From NCBI GenBank assembly GCA_963971575.1, contig OZ020611.1:209229324-209293323 (forward strand): a stretch of DNA of 64,000 nt, in the 5' to 3' direction. The DNA is from Liopterus haemorrhoidalis (Eukaryota > Arthropoda > Insecta > Coleoptera > Dytiscidae). The translations under genes were made by a program, and so were the position numbers. A model generated the notes under the pieces. It was not told the origin of the DNA. It worked only from the letters and a program-made list of their open reading frames with translations, and did no database searches. Below are positions 44,269 to 54,452 of the stretch, in pieces. Position 1 is the first letter of the stretch. Each line of letters begins with the position of its first letter.

Positions 44269-44511
44269 CTATAAAAATAAATTTTATTTTGTTATTAGGC
44301 TTCGGAAATATTTTAGAAAAATTAATGAGAATTGGGAATTTTCACACATCTTAGGGCTTCGTAGGTATATAGGTAGTGAAAGGGGTCAATAGAGGACCCT
44401 AATTCTAGATGTTGGAGACCATGTTGTTTTTGCCAGCACAATATAAATATCAATAGATGTTTTTCGTTCATTAATTTAAATATTAAGAGCTTTTATTTAA
44501 TACCCTATAGC

Positions 44512-44600
44512 AGAATTTCCCAAACTGAGCTCCGCGGTGCGTTTACTAGTGCTCCGCGGGAAGATTAGACAGAAAAGTAAATAAAATAAATGTGATCAGA
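44512..44600 (+). mobile_element. hAT-like terminus
   Basis: CAGAATTTCCCAAACTGAGC followed by CTCCGCGG repeats looks like a hAT left end after ACCCTATAG. I found no matching right end with the same target duplication, so it is a partial copy. Confidence 0.4.
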
Positions 44601-44852
44601 TGTGAAAATAGTGTTTATTTTTTTTTCAAAACAAACGTTTCACTCTGAAATGATTCGCTACTGCAGATAACAAAAGCCAGTACAATAATATTTTATTGCC
44701 CTCAAAAAATGTTAATAAAGACATTCGAATCTCAATAGTTTCAACTGGTCATTGAAAAAGTTTTAACCATTATGAAATACAAATATACAGCTGAGTGACT
44801 GTTCTATAACAGGGCTGATATATTACAAGAGCGGCATATAATATATAGTCGG

Positions 44853-45857
44853 ATTGCTGATAGGTGACTCTTCGTTGCTACAAGTATCGATATGCAATAC
44901 TATATGCTTTCTCTGTCTATATCATTATAATTATTTGCATACCCATAGTAACGTATAGTGACGTAACGTAAGTTGACAAATAACCTTCCAAATTATTTTA
45001 ATAAAAAACAAAGCATTAAAAAGAAACGGCATGATTCGTAGATATCTTTACTAATTAGAGCACGAAAATAAATTCACAGCAGTACTCAAACAAATAAAAT
45101 TATTAATTTTAAGGTAATAATTATAAATAAGGAAAAACTTATACTTATGCGTAAATTTTGGATTATAATTTGTTGTTTAATTATGTTTCCCCTAAGTACA
45201 AAGTAATAAAATATTAAGTTTATATATTGTAGCAATATATTATATTTATTCATAAAATATATTGCTACAAGTTGTATTTAAATGTTTATTTTTATCGCTG
45301 TCATTTCTTGTATTTATTATTATTGGATTAATATCATCAACAATCCTTTCCCTTTCCCATCATTCATTTAATAAATTTTCGATTTTTTTAACAGATTTTG
45401 CCCAAGTTTCACAAGTAATTTGATCACAGGCTACTTGCCCCTTTTTAAAAACTTCGTTATAACTATATCCGTTTTGACCAATATGTCTATCATAATAATT
45501 TTTTGTTATACCCCAAATTAGTTCAATAGGGTTAAACTGGCAGTGATAAGGCGGTAATCTTAGTACTTCATGACCATACGTTTGTGACCATACTTTGATG
45601 GACACAAGATAGAGAAATAAATGGCCCATTGTTCTCTATTTCGGAACTAAAATATTCCAGCAGATTTAAAATTAAAGTTTGTGAATTTAATAATTGGCTG
45701 CAAGCTCTATTAATTAATATTATTAACAGACACTGACAGCTAAGACAAATAACAAAAAACATTTTTAAAATCGCTGAAAAATGGTAACTAGATTATTATA
45801 TGAATGCACTACTTAATACATACATGTAACAGTCACCTATTAGCAATCCGAATATAG
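44853..45857 (-). mobile_element. Tc1/IS630-like TIR element, about 1.0 kb
   Basis: The left end ATAGTCGGATTGCTGATAGG and right end CCTATTAGCAATCCGAATAT are inverted repeats (TCGGATTGCT(g/a)ATAGGTGACTS). Both abut TA-rich DNA. A DDE C-terminal fragment lies inside. The rest of the transposase is deleted. Confidence 0.75.
45360..45629 (-). pseudogene. DDE endonuclease C-terminal remnant
   Basis: YGHEVLRLPPYHCQFNPIEL is followed by IWGITKNYYDRHI. This is the third-catalytic-residue region of an IS630/Tc1-type DDE family (LRLPPYHC.LNPIELIW, with Glu). The N-terminal catalytic residues are missing. Confidence 0.75.
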
Positions 45858-46154
45858 TACAAATTCCTTAAAGTTTGCCAAATAATAGATAATGTATATT
45901 GTGACGTTTCATGCAATGGGAATATGAATTACCCATATTCTTTATATCTTTTATAATTCAGACAGGAAATCAGTAAGTCATAGGGGTGCAGTGATATTTA
46001 TTTGTTTTTGCTGCGATTATTTTTCGATAGATCGCTGGGTAAAGTACGGATTGTTAAAAAAAAACTGCCAAAGTCTCCGTCTCAAAACGTCCAGTAGACG
46101 ACAAGTTTGTTCAAATATTATAAAAATAGTATTTCAATAGTCTTTTCTGACGCT

Positions 46155-46510
46155 TAAGACTTATGGTTTTTACCAACCACATACATATACATACATATAA
46201 GGGAGGTATTGTGGTCGTACCAATTTTGACATTTTTAAATTTCGATGGATGTCCACGGATCGAGGTTCCTACATAATGTTTTTACTATTTTTAGCATGAT
46301 GTCTGTCGGTCGTGTAAAGCAAATTTGGCTTATCGGATTTTTATGAAACTTCATTTTTAAGCTTCTCACACCAATGGATTCAGTTAATCAACTTTTGGTA
46401 AAAAACGGTCATCTAGAAATGGATTTTTGGCGGTCAGTCTTGTGGTGGCCACAGCTGATTTTTTATAAATATTTTTGCTTTTAACTAACAAAGCATTCTT
46501 ACATTTTGCT
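46155..46510 (+). repeat. Dispersed repeat (ACCGACYGCCAACATAT family), copy 2
   Basis: It shares TTTTTAGCATGATGTCTGTCGG and TTTTATGAAACTTCATTTTTAAG with 12150-12590 and 47998-48620. The rest up to 47025 holds no gene that I can support. Confidence 0.7.
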
Positions 46511-47025
46511 CAGTTTATAATCCGTACCAGATAACTTTTCAAGATCGGCATAAAATAATTATCCTGTATCAATCAACTGAGAAATTTATTTCCAGAACAT
46601 ATCACACGTCAAAATCCACAAAAATATATATAAATATATAGCCAGTGGTGTACACATAGGGGGAATTAGGGGGATAAGTCCCCTCCCCCCAAAAATTCAA
46701 AAAGAACTAAAATTTTAATTACCCCATTTCAAGATTGCTCATATTCTCAATACGTATAAATTCCGATGTTGTGAAAAATACTAATATTGTGGTCAATACT
46801 ACTAATACATCTAATTTCTCAAGAAATTAGACGTATAGAAAAATCTTGGCCGGAAATGAAGGCCCTTGCAAACAATAGAACCAGTAGAGAACCTTCATAG
46901 ATGCCCCAACTTTGTAGAGGATCATTCCTCCACCATGGAACTAAAGGAACCTATATATATTGTCCCAGTTTACAGTACTAACTACAGTAATCTAATATGA
47001 AATGATCTATTATACCTACGAATTC

Positions 47026-47271
47026 CTAAAAATGTGTATATAGTCGGTTAGTAGTTACATTGTTAATGAATTTTCGTCTACGTTTGCCAAATATTCTGTG
47101 TCTTTTAATTTTTTTCTTCCTTGGCCTATACTTTCGACCCTCCCCTTCTGCTTGAGCTACTTCTGCCATTTCCAGATAAGGTAATAATTCATTAGGTGTC
47201 ATTTCTCTCCATCGCATACTTGCTATTTTATTTATTTTCTTTATAGGAACTGCAGCATGTGCTCGAACATC
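47026..47271 (-). CDS. Exon 2 of the first MST-HMG-box gene
   Basis: 81 codons plus stop. The acceptor TTTTAG is directly followed by GAT, the same codon and phase that start the last exon of the paralogue at 52545. It encodes the second half of the HMG box and the basic tail. Confidence 0.78.
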   Translation of the reverse strand, partial: DVRAHAAVPIKKINKIASMRWREMTPNELLPYLEMAEVAQAEGEGRKYRPRKKKIKRHRIFGKRRRKFINNVTTNRLYTHF

Positions 47272-47941
47272 CTAAAACCGTTCAGCTAAAAAAGGTTTTT
47301 CCAGTGACTTGATTGGTAACAGACTATACATGGTGTAACAAAATACAGGAATACGATATTTTTCGGAAAGGCGATGTGCAAGAGTTGAACAAAAAAAAAA
47401 TTGACGAGCAAAGCTTACCTAAAAAATCGAATAGCAGTATTGAAAATTTTCGATACAAACCGAAAGTACAGGATATCAAGAATAACTTTGATTTTTTTAA
47501 ATTGGTAACGTATGTCGATATCTTTGGATAGAGCTTTTGAAACTAATAATCTATCACTTAAATATTTTTTTTTAAATATCTTTTACGGTTTATGAAAAAA
47601 AAATATAAAATTATATTCTCGAAAACGACTTGAAAGGACAATATTTTTATTTACAAGTGTTCAAAATACCTCCCACTTTGATTTAAAGACTTTTGCATTT
47701 TGACTCTTGGGCTAAAGGCTATTCCAAACCTTTAGGCGGAACTAAGAGGAATTTAAATTTTCTTAAGTTGTAATTAGCTAATTTTTTTTATATATTGAAG
47801 TTGGCTTTTCCTGAAAAGATCCAAAATGATCAAAAGCTTCAATCAATCGGTAAAAGTTGCTAGATTTGAAAATCTAGTTCCACCTAAACCAAAAAAACAG
47901 GCTATATCTGTAGTTCAGAGCATGTACTTAAAAGTGAAATA

Positions 47942-48002
<61 letters not shown>

Positions 48003-49052
48003 GACCGCCAACATATGGATGGTTAAAAAAAAGCTGCCAAAGTTTCCGTCTCAGAACGTCCAGTAGACGACAAGTGTGTCCAAATATTATAAATATAGTA
48101 TTTCAATAGTTTTTTCTTACGCTTAAGATTTAAGGATAAAGTTTTTACCAACCGCTACATACATATACATACATATAAGAGAGGTATTGTGATCATACCG
48201 ATTTTAACTTTTCGAGATTTCGATGGATCTCCCCGAATTGAGGTCCCTACTTAACGTTTTGACTATTTTTAGCATGATGTCTGTCGGTCTGTCTGTCTGT
48301 CGGTCCGTGTACACATGCAGAGCAAATTAGGCTAAAATGATTTTTATGAAACTTCATATTTAAGCTTTTGACATCAATGGAACGAGTTGATCAACTTTTG
48401 GTAAAGATCGGTTAACTAGAAATGGGAGTTTACTCGTGTCGGTTTTAAGATTTTTGCAAATATTTCACAACAGAGAAATATTTCGAAAAAAAATATTTAA
48501 CAAAAGTTGCTATAAAAGCAATAATTAACAACTTTTATTTGAGACATTTTTTGATAAAGCAGCATAAATTAAACAAGTACTTTGTGAAGGCGGTCGGTCC
48601 TGTAGTGGCCACAGCTGACTTTTTTTCTTTAAGATTTCGCGGCATAATTGGAAAATTTTGCGGCACACCCGTTGGGAAACACTGGTTTAGAGGATAGTTA
48701 TCAATCTAATATAGGTAAAATATTTGCAATCACTGAAAGTAAAATATACTAGAATGAACCATATTAATTGTTTTTTTTTTTTATATGCTTGTTGTTATTT
48801 TAAAATCATAAGTGCTATAATAGCTCAAACGGTCGCGAACGGGCTTCTCAATCTAGTAATCCTTGTTCAATCCCAAAGTCTCCTACAATATTTTTGGTAA
48901 GAGCAAACGGTACCGTTTGAGCTATTTTTATCCTAAATATGCATAAGACTTACCCTAGTGAATTGTTTTAGAAAATTTAAATATGGGTTGACATAAATCC
49001 TAGGCAATCGTTTTATAATTTTCTTATTTGCCATTTTTTCTGACTGATTCAT
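47026..49052 (-). CDS. MST-HMG-box sperm-chromatin protein (protamine-like), two exons
   Basis: Exon 1 (49052-48954) encodes MNQSEKMANKKIIKRLPRIY and VNPYLNFLKQFTR with donor AGG|GTAAGT. Exon 2 (47271-47026) has acceptor GGTTTTAG and continues DVRAHAAVPIKKINKIASMR, then WREMTPNELLPYLEMAE. Joined in phase 0 they give 114 residues: a compact HMG box (helix 1 with NPYLNFL..F, helices 2-3 with A..RWREM...E..PY...A) and a Lys/Arg tail (RPRKKKIKRHR, KRRR). Insect proteins of this kind replace or accompany histones in condensed sperm chromatin. The gene is one of a pair with 52264-52780. The function is inferred from family resemblance. Confidence 0.78.
47716..47920. mobile_element. MITE-A family copy
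   Basis: GCTATTCCAAACCTTTAGGCGGAACTAA at the left and TCTAGTTCCACCTAAACC...GGCTATA at the right. This is a short form (about 200 bp) of the family seen complete at 49641-50047. It lies in the intron of the first MST-HMG gene. Confidence 0.75.
47949..47997. repeat. (TA)n microsatellite
   Basis: An uninterrupted TA run, again next to a copy of the ACCGACYGCCAACATAT repeat, as at 12596-12648. Confidence 0.95.
47998..48620 (+). repeat. Dispersed repeat (ACCGACYGCCAACATAT family), copy 3
   Basis: The longest copy, starting TTACCGACCGCCAACATATGG and ending GGCGGTCGGTCCTGTAGTGGCC. A short palindromic CGGTCGGT element lies at its end. Confidence 0.75.
48650..48684. mobile_element. hAT right terminus
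   Basis: GCGGCACACCCGTTGGGAAACACTG is the inverse of a hAT start CAGTGTTTCCCAACGGGTGTG. No left end was identified nearby. Confidence 0.5.
48815..48890 (+). other. tRNA-like SINE head candidate
   Basis: TAATAGCTCAAACGGTCGCGAAC resembles box A (TAGCTCAnnnGGT) and TTGTTCAATCCC resembles box B, about 40 nt apart. It is in the intron of the MST-HMG gene, antisense to it, and not a proper cloverleaf. Confidence 0.4.
48954..49052 (-). CDS. Exon 1 of the first MST-HMG-box gene
   Basis: 33 codons from the ATG at 49052 to the donor GTAAGT at 48953. The second ATG at 49034 is an alternative start. The first half of the HMG box ends in FLKQFTR, equivalent to FLMQFRK in the paralogue at 52614. Confidence 0.72.
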
Positions 49053-49415
49053 ATTATTACCTATAATTAATAAACTTATCAAGAAACATTATACAATTTT
49101 GTATCAAACATTATAAACTATCAAAACAACACAAATTTTGACAATTTTGACAGAAAAAATAAAAGAAAATTTGAGACAAATGGTAACTTTGATGTTTCTA
49201 CTACAACTTAAGGACCATCCGGGTGATACTGGCATTCTGGAACGTTGGTAGATGGCAGAAGATGGCAAAATAAATTACGAATACACCCGACTTCAAACGA
49301 TCAAAAACTTCGTGTTCTATAGATCAGCCACCATTAGCTGTCAAACACATGATAGTTGGTGTTGAAGTAATACGCATTTAAGCTTGTTAATTTTCAAATA
49401 CGTGGTTCAAATTAA

Positions 49416-50110
49416 AGTCACTGGATTATACAAAGTACCACAAGCCTTTGAAGAAGCCGACAGACCCCAGGGTTTGATTGGCAACATTGCTTCCCCTATT
49501 AAGCTAACTAAAGCAGCAATTTTTACGTTCTTAAGTTTACGTCTGCGCTGTCACATCTCCCTCTCTCGCTCTCATTTAATAACCTTCTTTGTCAGCGGTT
49601 TGAATATTTAAGGTTAAGTTTAATTTAAATTTATATATTACAGTCTGTTCCAAACGGTTAAGCGGAACTAAATGGGAATTTAGTTCTTTTAGGTTGTCAC
49701 GAGAAGGGACCTTGCTTGGGATATTTCATTTTTCACGTTGGGATGTCAAAATTTAAAATTCCAACAATGGAACCATGGAAACGAATGACATATGTCAAAA
49801 TTAAATATTTTTTTTAGATATTTTAATGACAAAAAAATAAATAAATGGGAAATTTGTATTAAGAATGACACAAAAAATCAAATTTAAAAGAAAATGACAT
49901 TTTAAAATGATATTAACCTTAACCAAAAAATGTTTATTGTAAGTATGATTTACAAAGCTTAAACAAAACGGCCGAAAGGCACGATTTAAACGATGAAAGT
50001 AACTAGATTGCAAAATCTAGTTCCGCTTAAGCGTTTGGAACAGACTGTAATATATAAATTTAAATTAAACTTAACCTTAAATATTCAAACCGCTGACAAA
50101 GAAGGTCTTT
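49416..50110. mobile_element. MITE-C half-copy with inverted duplication around a MITE-A insertion
   Basis: 49416-49640 matches the reverse complement of the right half of the element at 61288-61700 (AAAGTCACTGGATTATACAAAG, GAAGCCGACAG, TTTGTCAGCGGTTTGAATATTTAAGG). The MITE-A at 49641-50047 follows. The 53 bp before it (49587-49640) recur inverted just after it (50048-50101). Confidence 0.75.
49641..50047. mobile_element. MITE-A, long form (407 bp)
   Basis: The ends CAGTCTGTTCCAAACGGTTA and TAAGCGTTTGGAACAGACTG are inverted repeats flanked by TA. GCGGAACTA subterminal blocks sit at both ends. TA target and ends suggest a Tc1/mariner-derived MITE. Other copies: 47716, 50115, 53751, 56323, 57005, 57210 and 61968. 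Confidence 0.85.
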
Positions 50111-50114
50111 AGTT

Positions 50115-50281
50115 TAAGCGGAATTAGATATCGAAATCTACCAACTTTTAAGGATTGAATGAGGCTTTGTATCATTTTGTTTAACAAAAGCCCACTTTGA
50201 TCGTCAAAAAGTGAACTCGTGATAACTTAAGAAAATAAAAATTCCATTTAATTCCGCTTAAACGTTTGGAATAGACTTTAC
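50115..50281. mobile_element. MITE-A short form
   Basis: TTAGTTTAAGCGGAATTAGAT at the left and TTCCGCTTAAACGTTTGGAATAGACTTTA at the right. Confidence 0.7.
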
Positions 50282-50287
50282 AATTTA

Positions 50288-50395
50288 CGAGTGAAAGGAG
50301 TCGGGAGTCGGAGTCGGTTTCCAAAAATACCGACTCCGGAGTCGAGGGTCGGGAGTCGGTAATTTTTCTGTCGACCCCCTATCCCTGGTTATGCC
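50288..50395. repeat. GGAGTCGG minisatellite/fold-back
   Basis: Short units GGGAGTCGGAGTCGG and their inverse CCGACTCCGGAGTCG form a G/C-rich island in A/T-rich DNA. A hairpin could form. The stretch from 50395 to 51070 otherwise holds nothing I can name beyond a few mononucleotide-rich tracts. Confidence 0.6.
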
Positions 50396-51077
50396 CTGTA
50401 TAAAAATTAGGTAAAAATATAAAGTACTACTGTAAATTTTTTTAATTATTAATAATACCAAATACATGATACAATGAAAAAATGTTTGTATTAATTGTAT
50501 TTTAATAATAACTACTTCTCCTTCTTCTTCGGTATATTTGTTTCACTCTTTTTCTGCAAAAAATAAAAATAAAAACAATTAAGAGAATATAGTCGGGTCT
50601 CCGTATTCGAAGATTAATGTTTTTGCGACTGCCGTATTTTGTTGTTATTGCTATATATTTAATTTATATTAGAAGTATTTAATTTGTACCAGGGCCGGGC
50701 GGTAGCATGGAACAATGGAGCAGGCGCTCCAAGCGCCTAAAGAATGTAGGCGCCGGAGACGGTTAACTTAGGTGCTTAAGATCTTTTGGATATATATTTA
50801 TTTATTTATTTATTTTATTCAACAGCCCAACGGCCAATATATATTTATTCTGCATAGAGGAATGCAGTGTTAAAGGAGATATGAGCAATTTTAACATCAC
50901 TTTAGAAAACAAGAATGCTCCTGATAATAATGAAATATTTATGATTAAACTACGTAAAAAATATGCTCAAACAATTTTTACAATAGCTCTATACGATTCT
51001 ACACAAGATCACCACGAAGTGTACAAACTTCCTTCAAATATTATAATTTTTCATGCGGAACAGAATATATATTAGAA

Positions 51078-51364
51078 TAGGGCGACCAGATTTCAGTGAA
51101 GGGAAATCGGGACACAGGAAAAAAAAGAAGGTCCTCACCTCCCAGATCCAAGTGAAGAGCAAAAAAAAGGTCCTCACCTAACAAATCCAAGTGAAGAGCA
51201 TAAAAAAAGGTCCTCACCTTCCAGATTGACTCAGTTGTAATATTTCTTTTCTTACAAATGCAGAATTATGTAGAAACCGGGACAATCGACCGTTCCGAAA
51301 GCATTTTTCGGGACACCGGGACAATTGACCTAAAACCGGGAAACCGGGACGGATGGTCACCCTA
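51078..51364. mobile_element. MITE with 8-bp duplication (TAGGGYGACCA family)
   Basis: The ends TAGGGCGACCA and TGGTCACCCTA are inverted, and TATTAGAA flanks both sides (51070-51077 and 51365-51372). The interior has three units of about 33 bp of AAAAAAGGTCCTCACCT...CCAAGTGAAGAGCA, plus GGGACACCGGGACAAT-type blocks. A relative is at 55754-56314. Confidence 0.9.
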
Positions 51365-51668
51365 TATTAGAACAAACTTCTTCGAACAACACAGTCTTAA
51401 TAGGGGAAAAATTTTTAGATCGTAGCGCGTCGCGGATATTTTTGAAACCATACTTAAACAGATACCACTTGACATTTACTAGTAAATAATAGCGAAAAGT
51501 GTATCAAAAAACGACAAAAAATAAATAATTGTATGCGATTTTCTGATTTTGTTTTAAAATTTTATAATCAAGTAAGTAAGTATACACACGTACTGTGAGG
51601 ACATTTTTTTAAAGTGACATTACTTGTAAACATCTTAAATACTACATTTTGTAATCTGGTTTTAAGTT

Positions 51669-51887
51669 ATGGCGGCACAGTTTTCCATTGTCGATTATTT
51701 TAATTATATTGGGAGTTTAAATAATAATTCCCGTGTTGTTTACGAAGGGGTAGAAATCTACAATGCTGGGCATATAATATTGTGTGGGGTCACTGAGAAA
51801 AACAGAGAGTTCATAAAGATTTATACAGATTTGTGCATTATAATCAAACCCACACACAATAACAGGAATTTTCAAGATATGCGATAA
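51669..51887 (+). pseudogene. 5' fragment of a transposon-linked SWIM-type gene (tentative)
   Basis: The frame starts MAAQFSIVDYFNYIGSLNNN and continues VVYEGVEIYNAGHIILCGVT, then ends. This resembles, from memory, the N-terminus of abundant insect proteins with a SWIM zinc finger and YqaJ-type nuclease (VVYEGE.IFNA.HIILCGVT). The rest is missing. It could be an isolated exon. Confidence 0.4.
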
Positions 51888-52263
51888 TAAATACCAAATT
51901 GAAAATATTATTTGTAGTCACTATCATTAAAATGTAATGAGCAAACTTTCATATAAGGGCTCACTTTTTTCCAATTTTTAAAATGTTTTCCCAATTTTGT
52001 TTAGAACCGTACGGTGTCTCATATTGGTGGAAACAAATGAAACGATATTTCTTTTCAATAAATTGCACATAGGCACACAACAATATGTATTATACATTTT
52101 TCAATGATTATAATAAAACTTTAAAAACAAACTTCATACAAAACCAATACACAAAACGAAATGTTATCTGTCGTATACAAGTTCATGAAACGCTCACCAG
52201 ATGGTAGGGTGCTTAGCTGCAAATCCCTATAGGTAAATTCGGCCGTAATACGCATTACATTCA

Positions 52264-52545
52264 TTACCTTGGCTTACGTATTGAAATTTCTCGTCTTGAA
52301 CCCCTTGAACGTTTAGTACTTCTTGATTTTCTGCGTCTAACTGATTTTCTACTTCTTGATTTTCTGCCTCTAACAGGTTTTGTATTTTTTGATTTTCTGC
52401 GTCTAACCGGTCTTGTTTTACTTCCCCTTTTAGCGTCCTCCGCTAACTGAATATAAGGCAGTTTCTCTTCATGGTTCATTTCCCGCCATCTAGCACCAGC
52501 AAGCTGGGCTAATTTTGTAGGCCTTATATTTTCTCTAGCCATATC
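52264..52545 (-). CDS. Exon 3 of the second MST-HMG-box gene
   Basis: 93 codons plus stop after acceptor TTCACAG. It encodes HMG helices 2-3 and the basic repeat tail. Confidence 0.83.
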   Translation of the reverse strand, partial: DMARENIRPTKLAQLAGARWREMNHEEKLPYIQLAEDAKRGSKTRPVRRRKSKNTKPVRGRKSRSRKSVRRRKSRSTKRSRGSRREISIRKPR

Positions 52546-52780
52546 CTGTGAATTATAATAAAATAAAATAAATCATCGAAAAGTATCATTAAATATCAAA
52601 ATGTAAACATTACTTTTCTAAACTGCATGAGAAAAATGAAGTAGGCATTTAAAGATCTCTTAGATAACCTTCTTTTAAAACGTGATGTCACCTTTTCAGG
52701 CTGAAAATTGTAAAATTTAACAATAATCTGAAAAAAGAATTAGTAGTATTACATTTCCTTACCTGTCGTTCATGAGCCAT
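52264..52780 (-). CDS. MST-HMG-box sperm-chromatin protein (protamine-like), three exons
   Basis: Exons 52780-52763 (MAHERQ), 52700-52614 (PEKVTSRFKRRLSKRSLNAY, FIFLMQFRK) and 52545-52264 (DMARENIRPTKLAQLAGARW, REMNHEEKLPYIQLAEDAK) join in phase 0 to 128 residues. The HMG box spans about residues 16-75. The tail consists of Arg/Lys/Ser repeats of about 11 residues (RRRKSKNTKPVRG, RKSRSRKSVRRRKS). This composition suits DNA condensation in spermatids, as for insect protamine-like Mst-HMG proteins. Introns are 62 and 68 bp. It is the tandem paralogue of the gene at 47026-49052, with the same intron position in the HMG box. Confidence 0.83.
52614..52700 (-). CDS. Exon 2 of the second MST-HMG-box gene
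   Basis: 29 codons between acceptor CAATTTTCAG and donor AGAAAA|GTAATG. It encodes HMG helix 1 (RSLNAYFIFLMQFRK). Confidence 0.78.
52763..52780 (-). CDS. Exon 1 of the second MST-HMG-box gene
   Basis: Six codons, ATG-GCT-CAT-GAA-CGA-CAG, ending at donor GTAAGG. The very short first exon fits the phase of exon 2. Confidence 0.65.
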
Positions 52781-53460
52781 TTTTTATACTTAAATTTATA
52801 TTTTTGAAATTATATTATAAAACGAAAATATTGAACATAATGAAAATAAAAATGTTAAAATGTCAAATATAAACAAACAAACAAAAATTACATTTTTTGA
52901 CAGTTGTATCTATGCATATTATTAGAAGGGTCATAAACGTTATATGAATAATTAAAAATTGATGTGACGTGTGAATTAACACACATTTCAGGGTTGGCAT
53001 CTATGGTCTATTTCAAAGTAGAAAAATGTGTGTAAGAAGATAGGAGCAGTTTGTCCTTGCTTCGGATTGGTTTAGATCGTCATCCCTATTACACTGTTAA
53101 AATATTGTTTTTAGTCCAAGTTGACAGATGTTTAGTGTCGTACATTGGAAATATATATTATTTAATTTTTCTCATATATTTTGTTATTATTTACATATTT
53201 AGACTCTTATTTATATTCTTGGCGTAGATTTTATGGAGAAAATTCTCCATGTAATTTGTTTTTACGCAGTTATATATTTTTTAGGTTATCTGACAAATAA
53301 ATATTTTTTGACAATTGACAATTAACAGATCAAGAAAGAGGACTAATGTGAGGCCAAAAGACAGCCCAGCTGATTGTGCCCAAAGAAGAAGTTGTTGATA
53401 TAATTTTTAGACCTTCATATATACATATATTTATATTTACAATAATTATTTATATAGACG

Positions 53461-53744
53461 GTTCACTTTTGTAAGAACAAACTAAGAGGGAATTTTGTTT
53501 TCAATAGTTTGCACCTTTGAAGCTGTATGTCATGTTGGTATTAAAAAATGTCACTTTTTTAAAATGTTGATCCATTTGACATATGTCATAATGAAAAATG
53601 ATATCTTAATTATAATGATCATAACCTTATCAACCTAAAGTCGGTTTTACAGCGTAAGGAATATTTTTAATTGACATTTAAAGTCAGTAACACGCCATAA
53701 AAGTAACCAAAATAACCAGATCTAGTGTGTTCTTACAAAAATGA
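53461..53744. mobile_element. MITE-B copy 1
   Basis: The ends GTTCACTTTTGTAAGAACA and TGTTCTTACAAAAATGAAC are inverted repeats. The body is almost identical to 54167-54452. Confidence 0.85.
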
Positions 53745-53750
53745 ACAGCT

Positions 53751-54161
53751 TACAGTCTGTTCCAAACGGTTAAGCGGAACTAAATTTTGCAATCTAGTTA
53801 CTTTCATCGTTTAAATAGTGCTTTTGGACCGTTTTGTTTAAGCTTTGTAAATCATACTTACAATAAACATTTTTGGTTAAGATTAATATCATTTTAAAAT
53901 GTCATTTTCTTTATATTTTGATTTTTTGTGTCATTCTTAATACAAATTTCCCATTTATTTATTTTTTTGTCATTAAAATATATAAAAAAATTATTTAATT
54001 TTGACATAGGTCATTCGTTTCCATCGTTTCATTGTTGTAATTTTAAATTTTGACATTCCAACGTAAAAAATGAAATAACCCAAGCAAGGTCCCTTGTCGT
54101 GACAACCTAAAAGAACGAAATTCCCATTTAGTTCCGCCTAAGCGTCTGAAACAGACTGTAT
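53751..54161. mobile_element. MITE-A long form
   Basis: CAGTCTGTTCCAAACGGTTA and CTAAGCGTCTGAAACAGACTG ends, TA at both flanks. The body is the reverse complement of the one at 49641-50047. Confidence 0.85.
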
Positions 54162-54166
54162 AAGCT

Positions 54167-54452
54167 GTTCACTTTTATAAGAACAAACTAAGAGGGAATT
54201 TTGTTTTCAATAGTTTGCACCTTTGAAACTGTATGTCATGTTGGTATTAAAAAATGTCACTTTTTTAAAATGTCGATCCATTTGACATATGTCATAATGA
54301 AAAATTATATCTTAATTATAATGATCATAACCTTATCAACCTAAAGTCGGTTTTACACCGTAAGGAATATTTTTAATTGACATTTAAAGTCAGTAACACA
54401 CCATAAAAGTAACCAAAATAACCAGATCTAGTGTGTTCTTACAAAAGTGAAT
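54167..54452. mobile_element. MITE-B copy 2
   Basis: The same element as 53461-53744 in the same orientation. Only scattered substitutions separate the two. Confidence 0.85.

Noticed and set aside
47313..47531. 72-codon plus-strand frame (MVTDYTWCNKIQ...)
   Set aside because: Lies in the intron of the MST-HMG gene within repeat-like sequence; no family resemblance or splice context.
44512..48684. One large hAT element from the left end at 44512 to the right end at 48684
   Set aside because: Termini differ (CAGAATTTCCCAAACTG against CAGTGTTTCCCAACGGG) and flanks do not match as an 8-bp duplication; two separate partial elements.
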